From contig CAIYBQ010000114.1 of the NCBI GenBank assembly GCA_903924445.1, forward strand, positions 1-7,120: 7,120 bases of DNA. Reading direction: 5' to 3'. Every line of letters begins with the position of its first letter. Within the stretch, counting starts at the first letter, position 1. Of this stretch, positions 1 to 6,376 are shown in pieces. The notes beneath the pieces are model-generated. The model was not told the origin of the DNA and searched no databases. It saw only the letters and a list, made by a program, of their open reading frames with translations. Both the position numbers and the translations under genes were made by a program. Source of the DNA: an uncultured Armatimonadota bacterium. GTDB taxonomy: Bacteria; Armatimonadota; Armatimonadia; Armatimonadales; Armatimonadaceae.

Positions 1-1
1 A

Positions 2-733
2 TTCCTCAAATGCGGGACGACACACCTCGTCATCCGTTTGATCGAGGATGGAGTAGACCTCACCCATATCGCTTTGGCAGATCCGCTCGCGGCCATCAAG
101 GAAATTTCGCGAAATCCGCTTACCCTGCCAGTGTTCCCGCTAAAAAGTGGCAACTTCACAACGGCTCTCGAAGTGCAATACTCCTTGCTCGGGCTTTGCC
201 GGCGCTACGAAGGCACCGATCATCAGACGGACCTCGTTCTTCGTACGTGGAAGACATTTCTGGATGACTACGCCGCAAACCCGCTGTCCGTGGCCGACCG
301 CGCCGACTGGGCTGCTAAATACACCCTCTTGACGCAGTTTGCCGCAGAGGAAGGTGTCGACTTCAAATCCGACATCATCCAAAGCTTGGACATTGCGTTT
401 CATGACATCGACCCCGATGCCGGACTGCACTTCGCACTCCTCGATGCTGGGGATGTTCAAACGCTGGTCACCGATGATGCCATTAACGTGCTTATTGAGC
501 AGCCTCCGCAGGATTCTGCAAAAGCCATCATTCGTGGGCATATCGCTCGCCACATGTCCGATGCCGTTGTATCGATTAGCTGGGATGAGGTCACGCTTCG
601 GCTGCAGTCCGGGCAGAATGTGGCACTGACTTTACACGCATTTACCACTGTGGCTCTCGATGCCCTTGCGGCTGCCATTAAGGACACCACCAACGCAGAT
701 GCCCTTGTCGCTGCACTAAAAAGCATCCGGTAA
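2..733 (+). CDS. dop: Depupylase/deamidase Dop, C-terminal part (5' end outside window)
   Basis: The reading frame is open from the window edge and ends at TAA 731-733, giving 243 residues of a protein that normally has about 480-500. It starts inside the core with FLKCGTTHLVIRLIEDG, matching the 'LKxGTTxLVLxMIE' helix of the Dop/PafA carboxylate-amine ligase fold. The C-terminal domain follows, with SLDIAFHDI, an LVT...PPQDSAKAIIRG stretch and SISWDEVTLRL. The SWDxV motif and the LVT-to-RG segment resemble Dop more than PafA, although 'LDIAFHDI' is also PafA-like. Dop converts the C-terminal Gln of the modifier to Glu and also removes the modifier from substrates in the cytoplasm. The N-terminal nucleotide- and Mg-binding residues lie outside the window, so activity cannot be judged. 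The modifier gene follows after 54 bases and encodes a C-terminal Gln, which needs this deamidation. The position directly upstream of the modifier favours Dop. PafA is the alternative. Confidence 0.85.
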   Translation, partial: FLKCGTTHLVIRLIEDGVDLTHIALADPLAAIKEISRNPLTLPVFPLKSGNFTTALEVQYSLLGLCRRYEGTDHQTDLVLRTWKTFLDDYAANPLSVADRADWAAKYTLLTQFAAEEGVDFKSDIIQSLDIAFHDIDPDAGLHFALLDAGDVQTLVTDDAINVLIEQPPQDSAKAIIRGHIARHMSDAVVSISWDEVTLRLQSGQNVALTLHAFTTVALDALAAAIKDTTNADALVAALKSIR

Positions 734-777
734 CACACGGAACACAAGCGGGCCTCCGGCGGGTAAGATACGTGTAC

Positions 778-785
778 AGAGGTGA
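778..785 (+). promoter_or_regulatory. Ribosome-binding site of the modifier gene
   Basis: AGAGGTGA is complementary to the 3' end of 16S rRNA. Its GAGG core (779-782) lies five bases before ATG 788. It decides the start, because the competing GTG at 782 would lie inside it. It is one of the strongest sites in the window, which fits the need for much more modifier than enzyme. Confidence 0.6.
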
Positions 786-787
786 CT

Positions 788-985
788 ATGATTGCATTTC
801 CAGATGGACCATCCCCAGAGAGAATCGAGCGGCCTTCGCCTGCTGATCCAGCCCCGCGTGGCCCCGAGCAACCTGGTCCGGTATCCCCGGATGTCGACCG
901 TCCGACAAGCCGGAATATCATGGACCGGATGCGTAAGGTTGACCCTAAGCTCGGCCGTAACTACCGCCAAAGAAGTGGGCAATAG
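788..985 (+). CDS. Prokaryotic ubiquitin-like modifier, UBact type (Pup-like)
   Basis: This is a 65-residue protein. Residues 1-40 are rich in Pro, Glu and Asp and probably disordered (PSPERIERPSPADPAPRGPE). The charged C-terminal segment contains RNIMDRMRKVDP, about residues 43-53, and ends in YRQRSGQ. That tail matches UBact, the Pup counterpart of Gram-negative-type phyla, rather than mycobacterial Pup, which ends in GGQ. The terminal Gln65 (codon 980-982) must be deamidated to Glu before ligation to substrate lysines, and Dop is the gene just upstream. The central part would fold into a helix on the coiled coils of the proteasomal ATPase. I chose ATG 788 because GAGGTGA (779-785) places a ribosome-binding site just ahead of it. 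A GTG at 782 in the same frame would add two residues but overlaps that site. The beta-subunit gene starts three bases after the stop. The family call is firm; the UBact subfamily is assigned from the remembered C-terminal pattern. Confidence 0.88.
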   Translation: MIAFPDGPSPERIERPSPADPAPRGPEQPGPVSPDVDRPTSRNIMDRMRKVDPKLGRNYRQRSGQ

Positions 986-988
986 CAC

Positions 989-1780
989 GTGGATGTCTCC
1001 CTGTTTCACCCGCAGAGTGGTGACTTTGCCGCCCTCACCGGCTTCACGCTAACCGATGCGCATCAAAGCGTAACATCGCACGGAAATGGCCTCGCATCCG
1101 AGCCCGTCCACGGAACGACCGTCATTGCAGTTAAGTTCAAGGATGGCGTCCTGACCGTTGGTGACCGCCGTGCAACCGGTGGCAACGCGATTATGTACGA
1201 CAAGGCTGAGAAGGTTTTGGCGCTGGATGACACGATGCTGATGGCTATCAGCGGTGCGTTCAGTAAGGCGATTGAGTTCGTCCGCTTCCTCCGGCACAGC
1301 TTTAAGTACTACGAGCGTTCACAGCTGCAGTCGCTAAGCCTTGATGGCAAGCTGAACGAAATTGGCCGGATGATGGCCGGAAACCTTGCTGGCGCGATGA
1401 GCGGTGGGCTTGTGATTCCCGTCATCGCTGTCTACGACCAAAAGCAGGCAGTTGGACGCATTTTCTTCTACGATGCGGCTGGCGCGCGCTTTGAAAACCT
1501 CGAGTACGCCGCAGCCGGCTCTGGCAGCGTCCAGATCCGCGGAGCCTTTGAGTACATCGTGCGAACAAAAGGCAACTTCAGCGAAATGACGCTCGAAACC
1601 GCCCTCGCCGAAGCCCTCCATCTCCTCGAAATCGCCGCTGACCTTGACAGCGCAACCGGCGGTGCAGGAAAGGTTCTCCCACTCGCGCGTACCGTAACGG
1701 CCGCTGGGGTAACCGAAATATCCGATGATGCAATCCGGGTAGCGCTTGGCGCATCCACGACGACCGCGACAAGTATCTGA
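989..1780 (+). CDS. prcB: Proteasome beta subunit (20S core, catalytic)
   Basis: This 263-residue precursor forms the inner, proteolytic rings of the 20S core. Residues 1-42 are a propeptide ending in PVHG. Autocleavage before Thr43 would expose the N-terminal nucleophile (GTTVIAVKF; codon 1115-1117). The rest of the catalytic triad is at the expected spacing: Asp59 in GDRRAT equals Asp17 of the mature chain, and Lys75 in DKAEKVLAL equals Lys33. The helper region is also present, with GSGS at 177-180 and AADLDSATGG at 216-225. Mature length is about 221 residues, usual for bacterial PrcB. The gene starts with GTG three bases after the modifier stop, with only a weak AAGAAGTGG as ribosome-binding site, so translation is probably coupled to the modifier gene. 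No in-frame ATG upstream of the cleavage site competes. prcA follows after 11 bases. The assignment is secure. Confidence 0.96.
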   Translation: MDVSLFHPQSGDFAALTGFTLTDAHQSVTSHGNGLASEPVHGTTVIAVKFKDGVLTVGDRRATGGNAIMYDKAEKVLALDDTMLMAISGAFSKAIEFVRFLRHSFKYYERSQLQSLSLDGKLNEIGRMMAGNLAGAMSGGLVIPVIAVYDQKQAVGRIFFYDAAGARFENLEYAAAGSGSVQIRGAFEYIVRTKGNFSEMTLETALAEALHLLEIAADLDSATGGAGKVLPLARTVTAAGVTEISDDAIRVALGASTTTATSI

Positions 1781-1791
1781 CAGGCAACCTG

Positions 1792-2571
1792 ATGTCCTAC
1801 AACTTTTACGATTTTCAAAATGCGATTCAGCAGCGCAATGACTATGTGGATGACCAGCTGCGGGATGGCAGTCCGGTTATCGGCATTTCGTGCCCGGATG
1901 GCATCGTTCTCTTCACCCTCCGCGGCACGCAGCGCAAGCTCTTTGAGGTCTATGACCGAATTGCTTACGGAGCGATGGGGCGCCAGTCCGATGTGGAATC
2001 CATCCGAATCGCGGCGATTGATTCCGCGCATCGTGAGGGTTTTCAACGCTCTGAGGATGATGTCTGCCTAAGCCGCCTCGTTGGTTTTGGCATTTCCCCG
2101 GCGGTCAAGCAGGTCTATAACGATCAGCGCGCCGTGCCACTTACCATCCGTGCACTCTTTGCCGAGCTTCACGATAGCGCAGCGGATGATGTGTTTTGCA
2201 CGCTGAACTACGATGGCGAATATCGCATCAGCAAGGGTAGCGCTGTGATTACAGGCGTCCGGTCTGCCGATGATGTTGCAAAAGACATGCTCAAAGATGC
2301 AGCACCAACCACCCGTGATGAAGCAATCCAGCTTGCCGCTAAAGTTTGGGCGCATGCGTACAACTCGATGCGTCATGCGCGGAAGCCGGGCGGGGATGTC
2401 GATGACAACGGAGTTCGCCTGACACCTGCCGCTGCCTTTAAGGGAGCGCTAGACAAGGGACAAGTTCTTGAAGCGGCATTCCTGACACGTAGCACATCCA
2501 AGACGAGTCGGTTTGAGTGCTGCACGCTAGAGGCAGTAAGTGCCGCGGTTGCCAACTTGGACCTTGGGTGA
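1792..2571 (+). CDS. prcA: Proteasome alpha subunit (20S core, outer ring)
   Basis: This 259-residue protein builds the outer rings that gate the 20S core and dock the ATPase. The N-terminus, MSYNFYDFQNAIQQRNDYV, resembles the gating segment plus H0 helix of bacterial alpha subunits (MSFPYF.SPEQAMRERSELA in mycobacteria). The core follows: PVIGISCPDGIVLFTLRG, then the family hallmark FEVYDRIAYGAMGRQSDVESIR at 51-72, and the mid-domain strand DVFCTLNYDGEYRISKGSAVITG. There is no catalytic Thr, as expected for an alpha subunit. The C-terminal tail is short and lacks the long acidic extension of mycobacterial PrcA. The ATG has a poor ribosome-binding site (CAGG a few bases upstream), suggesting coupling to prcB, which ends 11 bases earlier. 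The stop TGA 2569-2571 shares its last base with the ATG of mutS2. The C-terminal half is more divergent than the N-terminal half, but order and motifs make the call firm. Confidence 0.94.
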   Translation: MSYNFYDFQNAIQQRNDYVDDQLRDGSPVIGISCPDGIVLFTLRGTQRKLFEVYDRIAYGAMGRQSDVESIRIAAIDSAHREGFQRSEDDVCLSRLVGFGISPAVKQVYNDQRAVPLTIRALFAELHDSAADDVFCTLNYDGEYRISKGSAVITGVRSADDVAKDMLKDAAPTTRDEAIQLAAKVWAHAYNSMRHARKPGGDVDDNGVRLTPAAAFKGALDKGQVLEAAFLTRSTSKTSRFECCTLEAVSAAVANLDLG

Positions 2572-5123
2572 TGGACCAGCCTCATAAACCTGACTTCGAT
2601 CCACATGCCCTTCGTGTCCTTGAATATGCGCGTGTAATTGACCATTTGGCAGAATATGCCAGCACTGAGCTTGGCCGTGAGCGATGTCTTGAGGTCGAAC
2701 CGACCGTTATCCACGCTTTTGTACGTGAGCTGCAACAAGAGACATCCGAGGCGCGACGCCTCATCGATGATCATGGTCGCTTCCCGTTTGGAGGCATCCA
2801 CGATATCCGTCGCGCAATTCAATCGGCCCATATCGGACAGCTTCTTCTGCCGCTTCAGCTCATCGAAGTCGCAAACACCATCGTTGGCTGCAATCGACTA
2901 AAAGCCTGGGTTCAGTCGAAAGCGGAGAAGGCGCCGCTGCTGGCTGAACGCGCGGATGCCATTGTCGATTCCCCGATGGTCACCGGTGCCGTCGATGGCT
3001 CTATCGGACGGGCGGGAGATATTCTTGATTCCGCAAGTCCAGCGCTTGCCGCGGTTCGAAGCCGCAAGCGGATGCTGGTTAAGCGCATCGATGAAAAACT
3101 TTCATCCATCCTGTCAAGCTCATCGACACGCACGATGCTGATGGACACACAGGTTGTGGAGCGGGATGGCCGTCGTTGTCTTAATGTAAAGGTTGAGCAC
3201 AAACGCGTTTTTCAGGGACTCGTGCACGGACTCTCCGCAACGGGTCAGACGGCGTTCATCGAGCCGATCGCAGTCGTTGAGGCAAACAATGAGCTGCGCG
3301 AAGCGGAAGCCGTTGAGCAGCGCGAAATGGACAAGGTTCTCCAGCGCCTTACAGAGCTGGTGAAGAAGCGGGAACGCGAACTTGAGTCCGCGATTCAGGT
3401 CGCCGGTGGCCTTGACCTTGCGTGTGCAAAAGGGGAATATGCCATCCACCTCGATGCATGTGAACCACTGCTAAATCACAAAGGCCGCATCGATATCCGC
3501 CAGGGCAGGCATCCACTGCTTGACCCCGAAAAGTGCGTTCCGGTAACCGTAAGACTTGGTGCGACGGCGCAGGCATTGTTGATCACGGGACCAAACACCG
3601 GCGGTAAAACCGTCACGCTGAAGACGCTGGGGCTCTTCACCCTTATGGCGCAGAGTGGCCTCCAGGTTCCCTGTCAGTCTGGCAGTGAGCTGGCGATGTT
3701 TGAGCAGGTTTTCGCCGATATTGGTGATGAACAGTCCATCGCACAGAATCTTTCCACGTTCAGCGGCCACGTCGCGAACATCGTTAGAATTCTCAAGGTG
3801 TGTGGCCGGAGGGCTTTAGTTCTCCTCGATGAGCTCGGCTCAGGAACGGATCCTGCCGAAGGAGCCGCGCTGGCAAAGTCCATTTTGACGGAGCTCCTTG
3901 CCCACAATGCCCGCATCGTGGCGACGACACACTACGGCGAGCTGAAGGAGTTTGCGTATTCGCGGGATGGTGTTGAGAATGCCGCGGTTGAGTTCGATGT
4001 CGAAACCTTAAAGCCAACGTATCGCTTGCTTCAGGGCGTTCCAGGTTCATCCAATGCGTTTCACATTGCGCGTCGCCTTGGGATGCCGAACCGCGTGGTG
4101 GATGCCGCGGTGGCTAGTCTTGGGTCAGCGGGCGCGGATGCTGCGGAAGTCATGCTGCGCCTCGAGGCAGCGAAGAAAGCTGCTGAGGATGAGCAACGGG
4201 AGGCCGAGCGGTTACGCAAGGAGCTGTCTGATCTGCGCGCTAAGCATGCAAAGCGCCTCGAGGACCTTGAGCGGCTGCGTGCGGAAGCGAAAGAACGGGC
4301 ATCCGAGGAAGCCAGACTTTTAATTCGGCAAAAAACGGAAAAGATGGACAACATCATTTCTGAGCTGCGCCGCATGGGGAAAGAGGGCCGTAAGACACAG
4401 TCCGCTCGCAAGAAGATGAAGGAGACATCCGAGGAGCTCGTCGGCCAGATTGGGCACGAGAAGGAGCCTCCTCCGGTGGATGAAGCTGACATCCCAACCG
4501 CTCTTGCTAAAGGCGACACAGTGCGCGTGACCAGCCTCGGTGGTGTTTCTGGTGTTGTCGTTGAAAACACAAGCGGTGCCGAGGCCATTGTTCAGGTTGG
4601 CGTGATGCGTGTGACGGTTCCGATGACTGGTTTACGAATTGTGGGTGTCTCGGCAGCGAAGCAAAAGCCAAAGCCCGTCGGGGTAAGCGTGCCCCTCCCA
4701 GATGCTCCGCCGCCGCCGCCGGCTATTCGCAGCAAGGCAAAGGTTCGTGCGGCGCGGGATGCAGCAGCGAAATCTGTCGAACCACAGCCTGAGAAAGTCA
4801 AGAAGACGCCTCGGCCTGGTGGGCTGGCCCCGCGTGCCGGGAGCCAGCTCTCAAGCGTGATGATTGAGAAGGCGAGCAGTTTTTCGCATGAGCTAATGCT
4901 TATTGGGCTACGTGTGGATGCAGCATTGCCGCGCCTCGATAAGTGGCTGGATGATGCTGTCCTCGCCGGCCTCGATGGCGGACGCGTTGTTCATGGCAAG
5001 GGCACGGGCGCGCTAAAGCGTGCCGTCTGGGAGCAGCTCAGCGGCGATCCGCGCGTGGTTGCGTATCAGCTTTCTCACCCGGATGAAGGCGGTGCGGGCG
5101 TAACGGTGATTCGCTTTGCTTAG
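2571..5123 (+). CDS. mutS2: MutS2 family ATPase with C-terminal Smr domain
   Basis: This 850-residue protein has the MutS2 layout without the mismatch-binding domain of MutS: core/lever helices to about 320; an ABC-type ATPase with Walker A GPNTGGKT (340-347, Lys346), signature STFSGH (395-400), Walker B ALVLLDE (Asp420, Glu421) and switch His454 in ATTHYGE; a charged coiled coil at about 525-625; a KOW-like domain (645-690, KGDTVRVTSLGGVSGVVVE); a basic, Pro-rich linker (about 695-765); and a Smr domain (about 770-850) with HGKGTG at 808-813. MutS2 suppresses recombination in some species, and in Bacillus it binds collided ribosomes and splits them. The family's usual length is about 770-800, so the linker is long. 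The Smr LDLRG motif reads LMLIG (775-779). I chose ATG 2571, which overlaps the prcA stop by one base. An upstream in-frame GTG at 2517 lies inside prcA and adds 18 residues unlike the family. Confidence 0.95.
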   Translation: MDQPHKPDFDPHALRVLEYARVIDHLAEYASTELGRERCLEVEPTVIHAFVRELQQETSEARRLIDDHGRFPFGGIHDIRRAIQSAHIGQLLLPLQLIEVANTIVGCNRLKAWVQSKAEKAPLLAERADAIVDSPMVTGAVDGSIGRAGDILDSASPALAAVRSRKRMLVKRIDEKLSSILSSSSTRTMLMDTQVVERDGRRCLNVKVEHKRVFQGLVHGLSATGQTAFIEPIAVVEANNELREAEAVEQREMDKVLQRLTELVKKRERELESAIQVAGGLDLACAKGEYAIHLDACEPLLNHKGRIDIRQGRHPLLDPEKCVPVTVRLGATAQALLITGPNTGGKTVTLKTLGLFTLMAQSGLQVPCQSGSELAMFEQVFADIGDEQSIAQNLSTFSGHVANIVRILKVCGRRALVLLDELGSGTDPAEGAALAKSILTELLAHNARIVATTHYGELKEFAYSRDGVENAAVEFDVETLKPTYRLLQGVPGSSNAFHIARRLGMPNRVVDAAVASLGSAGADAAEVMLRLEAAKKAAEDEQREAERLRKELSDLRAKHAKRLEDLERLRAEAKERASEEARLLIRQKTEKMDNIISELRRMGKEGRKTQSARKKMKETSEELVGQIGHEKEPPPVDEADIPTALAKGDTVRVTSLGGVSGVVVENTSGAEAIVQVGVMRVTVPMTGLRIVGVSAAKQKPKPVGVSVPLPDAPPPPPAIRSKAKVRAARDAAAKSVEPQPEKVKKTPRPGGLAPRAGSQLSSVMIEKASSFSHELMLIGLRVDAALPRLDKWLDDAVLAGLDGGRVVHGKGTGALKRAVWEQLSGDPRVVAYQLSHPDEGGAGVTVIRFA
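4707..4721 (+). repeat. (CCG)5 run encoding five prolines in the MutS2 linker
   Basis: Five consecutive CCG codons encode Pro713-717 in the disordered linker between the KOW-like and Smr domains. The perfect trinucleotide run could expand or contract without a frameshift. Runs of three or more prolines are known to slow ribosomes unless EF-P helps. Confidence 0.8.
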
Positions 5124-5139
5124 GGAAGAGACATTGGAA

Positions 5140-5529
5140 ATGCTGGTGGATGCGGCCATCAAAGCACGTCTCAATGCCTATGCCCCTTATTCAAACTACC
5201 GTGTTGGTGCGGCATTGCTGAACGCCGATGGCCGTATTGTGACCGGGTGTAATGTTGAAAATGCCAGCTATGGCCTTTCGATGTGTGCTGAACGTAGCGC
5301 AGTCTTCGCAGCCGCGGGTGCCGGAAGCCGCACTGTTCATGCGTGTGTGGTCGTAACAGCTGATGGCGGAACGCCGTGCGGTGCCTGTCGGCAGGTGCTC
5401 TCTGAATTTCATGATGATGCCCACCCGATGCAGATGATTGCTGTCACACCGGATGGCGCGATCACGATGAATACTTGGCTTCGTGACCTTTTGCCAGTTG
5501 GCTTTGGATTTGGGGGGCGGACATTCTAA
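5140..5529 (+). CDS. cdd: Cytidine deaminase, small tetrameric type
   Basis: This 129-residue enzyme would hydrolyse cytidine and deoxycytidine to uridine and deoxyuridine in pyrimidine salvage. All active-site motifs are present: AYAPYSNYRVGAALL (13-27); the ribose-binding GCNVENASYG (36-45); CAE with zinc ligand Cys49 and proton-shuttle Glu51; and PCGACRQVLSE with zinc ligands Cys80 and Cys83. Having three cysteine zinc ligands marks the homotetrameric class, as in Bacillus, rather than the larger E. coli dimer. The start is uncertain. ATG 5140 gives a protein matching the family from its first helix. TTG 5134 would add two residues and lies seven bases after AGGGA (5122-5126). TTG 5116 would overlap the mutS2 stop and add eight. 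The close spacing to mutS2 suggests one transcript, although no functional link between the two is known to me. Confidence 0.94.
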   Translation: MLVDAAIKARLNAYAPYSNYRVGAALLNADGRIVTGCNVENASYGLSMCAERSAVFAAAGAGSRTVHACVVVTADGGTPCGACRQVLSEFHDDAHPMQMIAVTPDGAITMNTWLRDLLPVGFGFGGRTF

Positions 5530-5541
5530 GCGCTTCCAATA

Positions 5542-5576
5542 CGGGACCGTGGCAGGAAACACCTGTTACGGAACCG
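5542..5576 (+). other. Long imperfect stem-loop in the cdd to YccA-like gap
   Basis: CCGTGGCAGG (5547-5556) pairs with CCTGTTACGG (5562-5571) around an AAACA loop: ten pairs, two of them G-U. Beyond a two-by-two internal loop, CGG (5542-5544) pairs with CCG (5574-5576). It begins 12 bases after the cdd stop. No T-run follows on either strand, so it is not a standard intrinsic terminator. It could be a T-less terminator, a processing or stability element at the 3' end of the upstream message, or chance. Confidence 0.45.
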
Positions 5577-5619
5577 AAAAGCCGTCTATATCCGTAGAGT
5601 CTTTAGTAAGACAGTGTTT

Positions 5620-5625
5620 GGAGGG
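5620..5625 (+). promoter_or_regulatory. Ribosome-binding site of the YccA-like gene
   Basis: GGAGGG lies seven bases before ATG 5633. It fixes the start there, in preference to in-frame positions further upstream that would run into cdd and the stem-loop. Confidence 0.8.
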
Positions 5626-5632
5626 TGCATCG

Positions 5633-6340
5633 ATGTATCAGCAACAATGGGGATCTAACTACCAGTCCAATGCGCCGGCACGGCGCCAGGCGTTCATCTC
5701 CCGCGTGTATGGTCACCTTGCGGGTGGCTTTCTCGTGTTTGCCGCCATCGAAGGACTCCTCCTAAACTCGCCGATTGGTGATGCCATCCTATCCATGGTG
5801 TTTGGTTTTGGACAAATCGGATGGCTGCTCCTGATGGGTATCTTTATGCTCATCAGCTGGATCGCCCGCTCAAAGCTGGCATCCTCGCCGGACCCAAGCA
5901 AGCAATATCTTGGCTATGGCCTCTACATCCTAATTGAAGCGGTGGTGTTTCTTCCATTACTGGCCATCGCCAACAGCGTCGCACCTGGCATCGTTCCGCA
6001 AGCGGCTACTATGACCGGCGCGCTCTTCCTTGGACTGACCGCCGTTGCCTTCGGCTCCAAGATGCGCTTCAACTTCCTCGGTCCGATTCTTGGTGTTGGG
6101 GGTTTGGTGCTGCTGGGTGTGATGGTCACTGGGATGATCTTTGGCTTTTCGCTTGGACTCTGGTTTAGCGCCATCATGATTGCCTTCGCGGGTGGTGCGA
6201 TTCTTTATGACACTGACCGTGTGATGAATGAGTACAACGAACGCGACCATGTCGCAGCAGCGCTTGAGCTGTTCGCAAGTGTTGCATTACTCCTCTGGTA
6301 CGTCATCCGAATCCTGCTCCAGCTCCGCGGAAGAGACTAA
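5633..6340 (+). CDS. Bax inhibitor-1 / YccA-like seven-helix membrane protein
   Basis: This 235-residue inner-membrane protein has a soluble N-terminus of about 24 residues (Gln/Asn-rich start, then ARRQAFISRVYGHLAGG) followed by seven hydrophobic segments near 28-45, 61-78, 92-113, 126-141, 148-170, 176-193 and 208-229. Family marks include SRVYGHLAGG before helix 1, the ALFLGLTAVAFGSKM..F.FLG stretch, and GGAILYDTDRVMNE after helix 6. Members include E. coli YccA, which interacts with and restrains the FtsH protease, YbhL, and Bacillus YetJ, a pH-sensitive calcium leak channel. The second aspartate of the YetJ pair appears to be Ser216 here (ELFASVALL), as in YccA, which favours a YccA-like role over YetJ-type gating. 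Substrate and partner are unknown. The start is set by GGAGGG. A 103-base gap with a stem-loop separates it from cdd, so it may have its own promoter. Confidence 0.9.
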   Translation: MYQQQWGSNYQSNAPARRQAFISRVYGHLAGGFLVFAAIEGLLLNSPIGDAILSMVFGFGQIGWLLLMGIFMLISWIARSKLASSPDPSKQYLGYGLYILIEAVVFLPLLAIANSVAPGIVPQAATMTGALFLGLTAVAFGSKMRFNFLGPILGVGGLVLLGVMVTGMIFGFSLGLWFSAIMIAFAGGAILYDTDRVMNEYNERDHVAAALELFASVALLLWYVIRILLQLRGRD

Positions 6341-6367
6341 GCATCGGGTATCGGTGAGAGAACAGGT

Positions 6368-6373
6368 TATAAT
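6368..6373 (+). promoter_or_regulatory. Candidate -10 box of the SIS-domain gene
   Basis: A perfect TATAAT lies in the 84-base gap before ATG 6425. No good -35 box is found 15-18 bases upstream, so an activator may be needed or the match may be chance. Transcription would begin near 6380, right at the foot of the stem-loop that follows. A TTGACA at 6382-6387 could instead act as a -35 box, but no convincing -10 follows it. Confidence 0.4.
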
Positions 6374-6376
6374 TGA

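Noticed and set aside
734..787. Internal promoter before the modifier gene (TAAGAT at 764-769)
   Set aside because: Only four of six bases match a -10 box, no -35 is visible at the right distance, and transcription would start almost on top of the ribosome-binding site.
457..921. Antisense open frame of 154 codons over the end of dop and the modifier gene
   Set aside because: It runs opposite two recognisable genes, its translation matches no family and is rich in Ser/Cys/Arg typical of a shadow frame, and no ribosome-binding site stands out.
1468..2046. Antisense open frame of 192 codons across the prcB/prcA junction
   Set aside because: Both genes on the + strand have complete family motifs. 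The antisense product has an unnatural Arg/Ser/Ala composition and no recognisable domain.
2517..2570. GTG 2517 as the start of mutS2
   Set aside because: It would add 18 Cys/Gly-rich residues unlike MutS2 N-termini and overlap prcA by 55 bases. ATG 2571 gives the family start and a typical stop-start overlap.
4061..4588. Antisense open frame of 175 codons inside mutS2
   Set aside because: It mirrors the Lys/Glu/Arg-rich coiled coil of MutS2, giving a low-complexity Ser/Arg/Phe product. This is a by-product of codon use, not a gene.
5483..5632. Upstream extension of the YccA-like gene by 50 residues from ATG 5483
   Set aside because: The extension overlaps cdd, translates the stem-loop region into non-family sequence, and ignores the strong GGAGGG before ATG 5633.
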